Notes: generated by a model from the sequence alone, not told the origin. A stretch of 8,323 bases of DNA from Cenarchaeum sp. SB0662_bin_33 (GCA_009840065.1 VXON01000084.1:1-8323); one strand, 5' to 3'; shown: positions 1 to 6,558, numbered from the stretch's first letter. Made by a program: numbers and translations.

Positions 1-644
1 TGGATTTTTGATGTGTGTCTGAACTACATATCCTACTTTTTACATTATACTGCCCAACCAAGTAGGCAACTTCAAAAAGCAAAACGCTTTCAGATACAGA
101 GACATGCAAAAAAATGTTGAGGAGATACAAAAGCAACTAGACGAACTGGTCAATGATGGATACGTCAACTTTTACGAGGATGAGATGGCCATGATGTATA
201 ACGCACAGACGAGCCGTGTGTAGCTGCCACGTGGAGGTTATGAGATGCTCAAAACCACATTTTCTACAAAATCTATGAAAGGTGTTTGGCGCTCTAGGTG
301 TAAGTGTTACATGTGATGGCAGCCGACTTGCTCAAATCCTCTGTATTCAAGGTGTTTCTAGAGGCCCTACATCAAAAGTACGGCAAGGTGGCGTTTATAA
401 CAGACAATGCAAAGTCCCATAAATCAAAACTCATACAGGAATATCTAGGGGTGAAGTGATTCTGATATATCTATCCCCATATACTCCACAACTGAACCCC
501 ATCTAGATACAATGGCATATGATTAAGGCTAGGTTGGCCTGTCGATACTTTGCTACACAACACAACATGGAAGAATCCCTCATAAGGTTGGTGGAGTCAG
601 GCGAGGTGCAACCCGTTCAGATATCCAACCTACCTATGGCATGA
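1..644 (+). pseudogene. Decayed IS630-family transposase, 5' end outside window
   Basis: This is a broken DDE transposase of the IS630/Tc1-mariner group, readable only by switching frames. Frame 2 (about 71-280) encodes KKQNAFRYRDMQKNVEEIQK and then FYEDEM, with the first catalytic Asp at 179-181. It is interrupted by TAG at 221-223, where family members usually have Trp. Frame 3 (282-about 338) gives VFGALGVSVTCDGS. Frame 1 (about 340-456) gives AFITDNAKSHKSKLIQEYLG, with the second Asp at 403-405. Frame 3 (456-644) gives LIYLSPYTPQLNPI, then TAG at 504-506 exactly where the third catalytic residue (the Glu of NPIE) belongs, then a helical tail ending at TGA 642-644. The spacing from the second Asp to the lost Glu is about 33-34 residues, as in this family. 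At least three frameshifts and two nonsense codons mean it cannot make an active enzyme. Terminal inverted repeats were not identified. Confidence 0.88.
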
Positions 645-760
645 TACTGACTCTAGGTACTGATTAAATACGATACAACAGTACTCAATATGACTGTGCC
701 CTGTAGTATTGGTATGTGAATCGATATGCGGCATGTATTCTCGCAAAATTAAACCGTGCC

Positions 761-768
761 TATAAATA
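761..768 (+). promoter_or_regulatory. Orphan TATA-like box
   Basis: TATAAATA is close to the archaeal TATA consensus. It lies nearly 290 bp upstream of the nearest + strand start codon, so it is not the obvious promoter of that gene. A start site about 25 bp downstream (near 788-793) would yield an untranslated RNA or a long leader. With no conserved product visible, it may equally be chance in AT-rich DNA or a relic of the insertion sequence. Confidence 0.25.
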
Positions 769-946
769 TGAGCCATACAGCGCTTTACCATAGTCATATA
801 TACATTAACTTTAGATCATAGGTTATCGGATCCTACCTACCCCTACGACATATCACAATAGGGATTACTTAAGGCAATCAGGCACCATACTCCCATATTC
901 AGACCATCCTCCCAACAAAGTCTGCCGGTGTGTGGTCGTGGCAAAG

Positions 947-960
947 TTCCGCCGGCGGAA
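947..960. repeat. Perfect 14-bp palindrome TTCCGCCGGCGGAA
   Basis: The two 7-bp halves are exact reverse complements with no spacer, and the element is far more GC-rich than its surroundings. It ends 90 bp before the ATG at 1051 and about 55 bp before the likely TATA box. It could be a dimeric regulator site for the downstream operon, or a small hairpin if transcribed. No matching second copy was noticed in the window. Confidence 0.4.
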
Positions 961-1014
961 GAATACGGGAGATGCGCAATCCACCAACAGTTAACGCACA
1001 AAGACCCCTAGAAC

Positions 1015-1024
1015 TTTAGATATA
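1015..1024 (+). promoter_or_regulatory. TATA box of the 1051-2906 operon
   Basis: TTTAGATATA is centred about 30 bp before the ATG at 1051. With the usual archaeal distance of 25-27 bp from TATA centre to start site, transcription would begin near 1046-1048, giving a transcript with almost no leader. There is no strong Shine-Dalgarno sequence, in keeping with a short-leader gene. Confidence 0.5.
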
Positions 1025-1050
1025 TTAGCGGGAAGTTAACAGGGTAAGTC

Positions 1051-1518
1051 ATGGTGGAAGAAAAAGACCTGACTAGCCACATAATGGAGGAGAATGCCTT
1101 TCGCATAATGAACAAGATTGACATGCAAATACCGCTCTATGTAAAGATGCAGTCGGATATCTATCGGGAATACCGGTATCTTGTTGAAGACTTTTTTGAG
1201 GTGGGAAAGGCACTAGAGGGTACCAAGCCAGACACACTACCTCAAGATCAGTTATCCAAGGACGTGATTAAATATAATATTCGGGCATGCTCCAATGCAG
1301 TTTTAACAGGATTGGAGATGTATAGTGAATATTTCAAGTGGTACTTGGATGTACGATTAACCCAAATGAAGTCATTAGATCAGTTAATTAATAATTATAT
1401 GGCCATGTCAGGCATGCCAATCAAGAAAACCATGTCCCATACTCCCAAGGATGAAACAGCAAGGACCAAGACCAAAAGGCGAGGCCGCACCCAACGGAGT
1501 CAGGCGAAGAGTGCATGA
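1051..1518 (+). CDS. Conserved-looking helical protein of unknown function, coupled to aldehyde dehydrogenase
   Basis: I do not recognise this 155-residue protein with certainty. It is predicted cytoplasmic: no signal peptide or membrane segment is visible. Residues 1-120 look almost wholly helical and amphipathic, with many Met, Tyr and acidic residues (for example EMYSEYFKWYLDVRLTQMKS near 89-108), separated by a Pro-containing break near 60-65. Residues 124-155 form a disordered, strongly basic tail (KTKRRGRTQRS). A helical body plus a Lys/Arg/Thr tail recalls phasins and PhaE-like accessory proteins of polyester granules, but that is a fold impression only. The ATG start has a TATA box about 30 bp upstream. 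Its TGA overlaps the next ATG (ATGA, 1515-1518), so the two genes are co-transcribed and probably translationally coupled, which suggests a role tied to the dehydrogenase or its substrate. Confidence 0.8.
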   Translation: MVEEKDLTSHIMEENAFRIMNKIDMQIPLYVKMQSDIYREYRYLVEDFFEVGKALEGTKPDTLPQDQLSKDVIKYNIRACSNAVLTGLEMYSEYFKWYLDVRLTQMKSLDQLINNYMAMSGMPIKKTMSHTPKDETARTKTKRRGRTQRSQAKSA

Positions 1519-2906
1519 ATCAGGTTATAACTGTCAACCCGGCAACTGATGAGCCCATAGCCGAATACCACATAATGGACAAAGAACAGACCAATGAGAT
1601 TGTAAATCGTGCCAATAGGGCATTTCCCGAATGGAAGCGCAGTTATGCATCTAGGCAAGGATACATCTACAATTTGGCAGAGTACCTGACCAGGAACAAG
1701 TATGACTTGGCCAAAGTGGCCACTACAGAGATGGGAAAGACCATGAAAGAGTCAGTCGGGGAGATAGAAAAATGCGCTAAAACCATGATATATTATGCTG
1801 ATCATGGAGATAGTTTTTTGGCAGATGAGGTATTAAACACAGATGCCCGAAAGAGCTTCCTAGCATTTGAGCCCCTAGGCGTGGTAGGCTCCATAATGCC
1901 ATGGAACTTTCCGTACTGGCAGGCGCTAAGATTTGCAGCGCCCTGCCTGATGGCAGGTAATGTAATTGTAATGAAGCCGTCTAGGGTCACACTGCAATCC
2001 GGTCTGGAGATTATGAAGGCATGTGCCGAGGTAGGTATGCCTGATGGCGTGTTTCAAGCTTTAACGGGCTCTGTGGATACGGCCGCTCATCTAATTGATT
2101 CGGATGTTGCTGCCATCACATTTACTGGCAGTACACAGGCAGGCGCAAAGGTGGGCAAGAGGGCTACCGGTCAGTTAAAAAAATGTGTTTTGGAGTTGGG
2201 TGGTAGCGATCCTTTTATTATACTAGATGATGCCATAATCGAGGATGCCGCAGAGGGCGCAGTAAAGGGCAGATTTATCAACTGTGGGCAGAGTTGTGTG
2301 GCATCAAAACGATTCATACTAGGCAAGAATATAGCTGATGATTTCATAGAGCAGTTTGTAAAGAATACAACCCGCCTTACGGTGGGAGACCCCACATCCA
2401 TGGATACGGATATTGGGCCACTCTCTACAAAGGGAGGCCTGCAAACCATATCCGAAATGGTTGATGATGCACGCGCCAAAGGGGCCAACATACTGACAGG
2501 TGGAAAGCAGGTTGGTGAGCGAGGTTGTTTCTACGAGCCCACAATTATAACGGATATTACATCAGATATGTTGCTGGCCACAGAGGAGACGTTTGGGCCG
2601 ATCGCCCCCATCACAATAGTTGATGATGAGAGGGACGCAGTAAAGGTGGCAAACGCTACCGAGTTTGGCCTAGGTGCCAGCATATGGACTCGAGACCTAG
2701 CAAAAGCCGAACGTCTGTCCAGGCGTATAGAATCAGGCATAGTAAGTGTAAATAATGTGGTGGTCTCAGACCCCCGCATACCATTTGGCGGCATAAAGAG
2801 TAGTGGGTTTGGCCGTGAACTCTCCAAACACGGTATGATGGAGTTTGTTAATATCAAATCAGTCAGGTTCTATGATAATCTGACCCATCACCACTATGTT
2901 GAATAG
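1515..2906 (+). CDS. NAD(P)-dependent aldehyde dehydrogenase, succinate-semialdehyde dehydrogenase type
   Basis: This is a full-length 463-residue cytoplasmic enzyme of the aldehyde dehydrogenase superfamily. It should oxidise an aldehyde such as succinate semialdehyde with NAD(P)+. The Rossmann and catalytic landmarks are all present: MPWNFPYWQ with the oxyanion Asn131, VMKPS with the cofactor-binding Lys154, TFTGST (202-207), LELGG with general base Glu227, NCGQSC with nucleophile Cys261, EETFGP (357-362) and the C-terminal PFGGIKSSGFGRE (423-435). The overall pattern is closest to the short YneI/GabD-like group. Ser after KP, rather than Glu, is compatible with NADP+. In autotrophic Thaumarchaeota an enzyme of this type is discussed as a candidate acyl-CoA reductase in the 3-hydroxypropionate/4-hydroxybutyrate cycle. 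The sequence does not decide between that and simple aldehyde oxidation. It starts inside the stop of the preceding gene, and its 3' end overlaps the convergent arfC by 44 bp. Confidence 0.93.
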   Translation: MNQVITVNPATDEPIAEYHIMDKEQTNEIVNRANRAFPEWKRSYASRQGYIYNLAEYLTRNKYDLAKVATTEMGKTMKESVGEIEKCAKTMIYYADHGDSFLADEVLNTDARKSFLAFEPLGVVGSIMPWNFPYWQALRFAAPCLMAGNVIVMKPSRVTLQSGLEIMKACAEVGMPDGVFQALTGSVDTAAHLIDSDVAAITFTGSTQAGAKVGKRATGQLKKCVLELGGSDPFIILDDAIIEDAAEGAVKGRFINCGQSCVASKRFILGKNIADDFIEQFVKNTTRLTVGDPTSMDTDIGPLSTKGGLQTISEMVDDARAKGANILTGGKQVGERGCFYEPTIITDITSDMLLATEETFGPIAPITIVDDERDAVKVANATEFGLGASIWTRDLAKAERLSRRIESGIVSVNNVVVSDPRIPFGGIKSSGFGRELSKHGMMEFVNIKSVRFYDNLTHHHYVE

Positions 2907-3576
2907 TGTTTCTGGTGTAATGGAGAACCACCTCATCGCCCTGTGGCTGTATTGATTTTAAATGCAGTGATGGACTATCATGTATACGGGCAAACCCCTC
3001 ACCATCCATGACACTTATGCCACCTCCGGCGATATGTGGTGATATAGTCAGTATTATTTCATCAAACAGACCTGCCTGTATGAACGACCAGTTGGTGGCG
3101 CCTCCACCCTCAACCAGGACTGTCTTTATGTTATAATTTTGAAATAATGTATGTGCCAGCCACTGTAGGTCTAGACGCTCAATACCGGTCTGAATAATCT
3201 GCACATTAAATTCCGCCAACCGTCTCTGATTTTTTATATCGGCGCTACTCGTCAGAACCAATATTGTAGGTACTAAATCACATGTGGTTAAAATTTGGGA
3301 ATTTGATAGTATCTCGCCAAATGGATCCAATATTATGCGGGTGGGATTCTGCCCAGATACGTATCGGACAGTCAGTAATGGGTCATCATGTAGCATTGTG
3401 TTTCGTCCAACAAGTATGGCATCGGTACGGGCGCGAAGTCTGTGTAGTCGTATCATATCTATATTAGAGGATATCCTCGAATCCCCGGTCTTGGTGGCTA
3501 TTCTACCATCTATTGTAGTAGCAGCGCTGATTGTTATGTGCGGCCTGCTATATACTGCCATGGACAACCCTGCCAT
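2863..3576 (-). CDS. arfC: 2,5-diamino-6-(ribosylamino)pyrimidinone 5'-phosphate reductase (archaeal RibD C-terminal type)
   Basis: A 237-residue stand-alone reductase of the RibD C-terminal/RIB7 family. It reduces the ribosylamino side chain to ribitylamino with NAD(P)H, the third step of the archaeal riboflavin route. There is no fused deaminase domain, as expected for archaea, which reduce before deamination. Family signatures are SAATTIDGRIA (17-27), ARTDAILVGRNTM (49-61) with HDDPLLTVR following (63-71), VLVEGGG (153-159) and PHIAGG (180-185). ATG at 3576 is preceded by GGTGAT with a 5-base gap. A second ATG five codons in (3561) follows AGGG and is also possible. The start lies 29 bp inside the end of the amidohydrolase gene. 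The last dozen or so residues (from about NTIQHSGD) extend past the usual end of the domain and are read antisense to the aldehyde dehydrogenase C-terminus. Confidence 0.92.
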   Translation of the reverse strand: MAGLSMAVYSRPHITISAATTIDGRIATKTGDSRISSNIDMIRLHRLRARTDAILVGRNTMLHDDPLLTVRYVSGQNPTRIILDPFGEILSNSQILTTCDLVPTILVLTSSADIKNQRRLAEFNVQIIQTGIERLDLQWLAHTLFQNYNIKTVLVEGGGATNWSFIQAGLFDEIILTISPHIAGGGISVMDGEGFARIHDSPSLHLKSIQPQGDEVVLHYTRNTIQHSGDGSDYHRT

Positions 3577-4720
3577 CTACAATCACCGTCCGGATTGAAT
3601 CAGTGCTCGTCCTGTGCACCAAGGCCGCGTAGGGATTGTGCATCGGGTCTATGTTGATGTGATGTTTTTCGACCAGTATAAAATCTGCCATATATCCTGT
3701 CTGTATGGCTCCCAGCCGCATCCTCAGTATGCGGCCACCATTGACTGTGGCCATGCGCAGTACATCATGGGGAGTCAGTTTGCCTCCGGAGGTCTTCCAT
3801 GCAAACTCCATCTCCCGGAACATGTCTGGTGAGTTTACCATGATGTTATCGGTACCCAGCGCCACAATACAGCCGGCATCAACCATCCCGGCTATATTTG
3901 GAATGATGCCACTAAGAACTGCATTTGAGCGGGGGCATGCTACAATTCCCACATCATTATCAGCAGCCGCCTTTAATTCCGCATCACTAGCATGCACCAT
4001 GTGTACCAAAAAGTGGGGCTTCATCAGCAGGGCCCGTTCCACCTCACTCTTGCCAGACATATCATAAGAGTCCCGCATGCTGACTGTCGTTTCCGCAGCA
4101 TGAATTGCCCTAATCTTTGATGTTTTAGAGTATAACTCCAACATGGTGTCGCTGTTTTCGTTGGCACCACTAATTCCCAAGCCGTCTGCTTGGTTTATAA
4201 TATTATTAATGTTGTCTCTGATGCTTGGTATTATAATGTCGTTTTTTATCTGGTGTTCATTTTGATATTTATTTACGCGGCCTAGTATTATTCCTCTTAT
4301 GGGTACTGTATCACATATCTTCTGCAGCATGGATACTCCCGCAGGTCCCCCTTCCCGAAAATCAGCAAAGGTGGTGGTGCCACCGGCTAGCATTGATACG
4401 CAGCTGTGTTTCATAAACTGTACCAAATGACTAGGCTCCGTCTTGTGTAGTACATGGCTCTTTACACCATAGACAGGATGAACGCTTCCCTGAACATCTA
4501 GACCTAGTGATATGTCCTTTGCTATGGAGTCGCCTATGTGTGTGTGACAGTTTACAAAGCCCGGCACTGCCAAAAGCCCTTCCCCGTTATGTACGTCCTC
4601 ATCTACGCAATCTAGGTTTTTTTTAATATCTGCAAATATGCCACCCCTTATGCGTATATCCACCGATTTGTTATACGTTAAATCTAATCCTAAAAGGGCA
4701 GATACGTTTCGTATCAGCAA
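3548..4720 (-). CDS. Metal-dependent amidohydrolase, cytosine deaminase/chlorohydrolase type; candidate riboflavin-pathway deaminase
   Basis: A 390-residue amidohydrolase-superfamily enzyme with a TIM barrel between two halves of a small beta domain (residues 1-50 and about 335-390). All mononuclear-metal and catalytic positions of the ATZ/TRZ-cytosine deaminase branch are visible: GFVNCHTH with His59 and His61, HAAET with His207 and Glu210, HMVHASD with His243, and LGTDN with Asp291. Such enzymes hydrolytically deaminate amino-substituted heterocycles. The gene starts with TTG (4718-4720): an in-frame stop lies just upstream, and no in-frame ATG exists before the metal site. TTG overlaps the arfA stop by 7 bp, so translation is probably coupled. 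Position between arfA and arfC suggests it acts on a riboflavin intermediate, most plausibly removing the pyrimidine 2-amino group, a step whose archaeal enzyme is not classical RibD. Deformylation (the ArfB step) or an unrelated deamination are alternatives. Family assignment is firm; substrate is inferred. Confidence 0.9.
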   Translation of the reverse strand: MLIRNVSALLGLDLTYNKSVDIRIRGGIFADIKKNLDCVDEDVHNGEGLLAVPGFVNCHTHIGDSIAKDISLGLDVQGSVHPVYGVKSHVLHKTEPSHLVQFMKHSCVSMLAGGTTTFADFREGGPAGVSMLQKICDTVPIRGIILGRVNKYQNEHQIKNDIIIPSIRDNINNIINQADGLGISGANENSDTMLELYSKTSKIRAIHAAETTVSMRDSYDMSGKSEVERALLMKPHFLVHMVHASDAELKAAADNDVGIVACPRSNAVLSGIIPNIAGMVDAGCIVALGTDNIMVNSPDMFREMEFAWKTSGGKLTPHDVLRMATVNGGRILRMRLGAIQTGYMADFILVEKHHINIDPMHNPYAALVHRTSTDSIRTVIVDGRVVHGSI

Positions 4721-5436
4721 TCTGTCTCATATATCCGGGGTATCTGCTCTGAGCCCGACTCTCGAATCTCTCTAATGGTATCAAGGGACTTTGTTGCCAG
4801 CCGGACTGCCTCCCTGCCCGTGGATGCCACACCGACTCCACAGTTTAGATTTATCTCCATCTTTTGTTGTATGCTATCCAAAAAACCCTGACTGTCCTTT
4901 CTGCCTTGGTCCGATGCAAGTACCATAAAGTTATCTCCACCCATAAAAAATGAAAGTGACTCCCGCTCCAAGAAATACTCTGACATCATCAGGTGTAGTC
5001 TTAGTATGGTCTGGCTTATACCATAAGGGGATACCAGCTGCGTCCTGCTGGTAAGATTGTCCACATCTATATGCATTACAGTTACGGCATCATCAGTATG
5101 TCTTTCAGCTATATTTATGGAATGATGTATGTGGGCAGTCTGCTCGGCCTTCTGAGGTGTATCCCCGCGACCAGTATACATATCAAGCCCCACCTGAAAC
5201 TCTTCTGATATTATATTTAGAATATCAGAGTGATCGGCCGCACCCATGCCACTTGATGCTATTATATACTCATCATATCTGTTAGGAAACACCAGCGCCC
5301 CCCTAGCTGAAAACAGCTGCTGGACTTTCTTGTATAGAGAGGCCTGCAGCATCTGTAGATGATGCTCCCTGTCATGTCCAAGGGTTAATGTCCAAGGCCC
5401 ATACCCACGTATGTTGGCCACCGTAACCTGCATCAT
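4714..5436 (-). CDS. arfA: GTP cyclohydrolase III (GTP cyclohydrolase IIa)
   Basis: A 240-residue enzyme that starts archaeal riboflavin synthesis. It opens the GTP imidazole ring to the formylamino (FAPy) nucleotide without losing formate, leaving the formyl group for a separate hydrolase. It belongs to the nucleotidyl-cyclase-like fold related to GGDEF domains. Seen here are the N-terminal ITV-type strand followed by GYGPWT (11-16), HIDVDN with Asp124 and Asp126 as likely metal ligands (122-127), FMGGDNF (164-170) and the glycine strand CGVGVAS (199-205), all in the order known from the Methanocaldococcus enzyme, with comparable length. The start is ATG at 5436, whose ATGA overlaps the ribH stop; a second ATG follows directly at 5433. 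Its own stop lies 7 bp inside the amidohydrolase gene. This gene is one of the strongest archaeal markers in the window. Confidence 0.94.
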   Translation of the reverse strand: MMQVTVANIRGYGPWTLTLGHDREHHLQMLQASLYKKVQQLFSARGALVFPNRYDEYIIASSGMGAADHSDILNIISEEFQVGLDMYTGRGDTPQKAEQTAHIHHSINIAERHTDDAVTVMHIDVDNLTSRTQLVSPYGISQTILRLHLMMSEYFLERESLSFFMGGDNFMVLASDQGRKDSQGFLDSIQQKMEINLNCGVGVASTGREAVRLATKSLDTIREIRESGSEQIPRIYETDC

Positions 5437-5849
5437 GATCTCACTCGTACTGCCTCCTTATGTAAAGATACTAGGGATTCTATAGCGTGTCTGGCGACGG
5501 GCCTTATTCGGGCATAGGCCTGCCGCTCGGTCATGCCGGGTCCTGTTACCCCTAATGATACGGGTTTGTCATACTTTATGGATAGACTCTGCAGGGTTGA
5601 TGCTGTAACATGTGAGATTATCTCATCATGTTTTGTCTTGCCCTTTATTACGGCACCCAGTGTGGCTATACCATCTATCCGACCCCCACCAAACAACACA
5701 TTGACCATATAGGGAATGTCATAGGCGCCGGGCACACGGCAGACTTTTGCTACATCAAGACCAATCTCAGATGCCCTCTCCTGCGCAGCCTCTAGCATGC
5801 GACCTGTAACCTCTGAATTAAATTCAGATACCACAATGGCAATCCTCAT
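5433..5849 (-). CDS. ribH: 6,7-dimethyl-8-ribityllumazine synthase
   Basis: A 138-residue lumazine synthase. It condenses 5-amino-6-ribitylaminouracil with 3,4-dihydroxy-2-butanone 4-phosphate, and family members assemble into pentamers or 60-mer shells. Diagnostic segments are SEFNSEVT (8-15), VPGAYDIP (39-46, substrate ring), GAVIKGKTKHDEI with the catalytic His74 (65-77) and VTGPGMTERQAYAR (101-114), the phosphate-binding region. Length is typical of short archaeal RibH. The ATG at 5849 sits in an ATGA overlap with the end of ribB, and its TGA overlaps the arfA ATG in the same manner. The gene is therefore embedded in a coupled chain and follows its substrate-producing partner ribB directly. 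Confidence 0.95.
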   Translation of the reverse strand: MRIAIVVSEFNSEVTGRMLEAAQERASEIGLDVAKVCRVPGAYDIPYMVNVLFGGGRIDGIATLGAVIKGKTKHDEIISHVTASTLQSLSIKYDKPVSLGVTGPGMTERQAYARIRPVARHAIESLVSLHKEAVRVRS

Positions 5850-6511
5850 CGTACTGTGAGTTCCTCCAATAACTCGGTGGACTCAACTATACTTAGACAA
5901 TTTTTTTGGGCAAACTTGTGTGCCTTCTCCTCCCTTAGAGCCAGATGAGTACTTGAGTCCATCATCTCACAGATTGCTGTCATTGGGTGTAGTCCTGCCA
6001 GGCTGGCAAGATACACGGACATTTCGGTGTGTCCCTGGCGGGTTCGGAGCAGACCGTTGGCAGCTATCAGTAGGGGCACATGGCCAGGTGTCTGAAACGA
6101 CTGTACAAACTCGGTCCGCGCATCACCGTGTGTATCATACAGTTTAGACATTTGGCGTATGGTATGCGCCCGCTCCATATCGGTTACTCCCGTATACGCA
6201 TCTATGTGGTTTATTCCTATCGAAAATGTGGGATGGTCTCCATACTTGGCGCGGCCCAGTATCATTTGTGATGGTATTGATGAGTCTTCAAGTATGCTAT
6301 GCATGTACTCTAATCCCAGTGACATGGCAAAGCTATGCTCCAGAGCCAAGCAGAGCAGGCCACCGGCATCAACCCTCATCTCGGATATGTGTTTTGGGGT
6401 TATAAATTGGGCGGCAATAACTAAGTCATACTCATTCTCCCGCTCACCCGCATCATGTATCATGACAAAGCGTCCGCTTTGTAGGTCATTTATGGCATCT
6501 TGGATGGGCAT
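5846..6511 (-). CDS. ribB: 3,4-dihydroxy-2-butanone 4-phosphate synthase
   Basis: A 221-residue stand-alone RibB, which converts ribulose 5-phosphate to formate and the four-carbon precursor used by RibH, with Mg2+. There is no fused GTP cyclohydrolase II, consistent with the archaeal pathway using ArfA instead. Signatures: DAGERENEYDLVIAAQFITP (20-39), holding the acidic metal/substrate loop (Glu25, Glu27, Asp29); DAGGLLC (48-54); TGVTDMERAHTI (107-118); TPGHVPLL (141-148); and RQGHTEMSV (158-166) with His161 as metal ligand, then CEMM with Glu182. The usual GD of the first loop is YD here. The ATG at 6511 has a TATA box about 26 bp upstream, so this is the leaderless head gene of the five-gene operon. 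It overlaps ribH by ATGA. Confidence 0.95.
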   Translation of the reverse strand: MPIQDAINDLQSGRFVMIHDAGERENEYDLVIAAQFITPKHISEMRVDAGGLLCLALEHSFAMSLGLEYMHSILEDSSIPSQMILGRAKYGDHPTFSIGINHIDAYTGVTDMERAHTIRQMSKLYDTHGDARTEFVQSFQTPGHVPLLIAANGLLRTRQGHTEMSVYLASLAGLHPMTAICEMMDSSTHLALREEKAHKFAQKNCLSIVESTELLEELTVR

Positions 6512-6532
6512 AATTTTTCTGTATATAATGAT

Positions 6533-6542
6533 GTTATAAAGT
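6533..6542 (-). promoter_or_regulatory. TATA box of the ribB-ribH-arfA-amidohydrolase-arfC operon
   Basis: On the - strand the 55-bp gap between ribE and ribB contains ACTTTATAAC, centred about 26 bp before the ribB ATG at 6511. That distance places the start site at or next to the start codon, so the message is predicted to be leaderless. A second AT-rich block nearer the gene (6521-6526, TATATA on either strand) is too close to serve as TATA box. Confidence 0.6.
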
Positions 6543-6558
6543 TTACATATTTTTTGGT

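Larger units (their letters stand above)
645..1050. other. Intergenic stretch without a recognisable gene
   Basis: About 400 bases separate the dead IS630 transposase from the first intact gene. Neither strand shows a credible reading frame, and no tRNA-like T-arm or cloverleaf could be built. Visible items are a TATA-like octamer at 761-768, a perfect palindrome at 947-960, two GTTAAC hexamers (990-995 and 1035-1040), and a promoter for the following operon. The left part probably includes the right end of the insertion sequence, but its boundary cannot be fixed. Confidence 0.6.

Noticed and set aside
900..1010. tRNA-like or structured RNA suggested by AAAGTTCC and the GC palindrome
   Set aside because: No acceptor stem, anticodon arm or T-arm pairing could be assembled on either strand.
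2171..2857. - strand open frames within the aldehyde dehydrogenase
   Set aside because: Shadow frames of a complete, motif-rich dehydrogenase.
3284..3598. + strand open frame of about 104 codons opposite arfC and the amidohydrolase end
   Set aside because: Lies entirely antisense to motif-complete genes, has no recognisable domain and no promoter; a shadow frame.
3705..4067. + strand open frame of about 120 codons opposite the amidohydrolase
   Set aside because: Antisense to the conserved active-site region of a real gene; composition and lack of motifs mark it as spurious.
6159..6539. + strand open frame of about 126 codons opposite ribB
   Set aside because: Mirrors the conserved ribB coding sequence and shows no independent coding signal.
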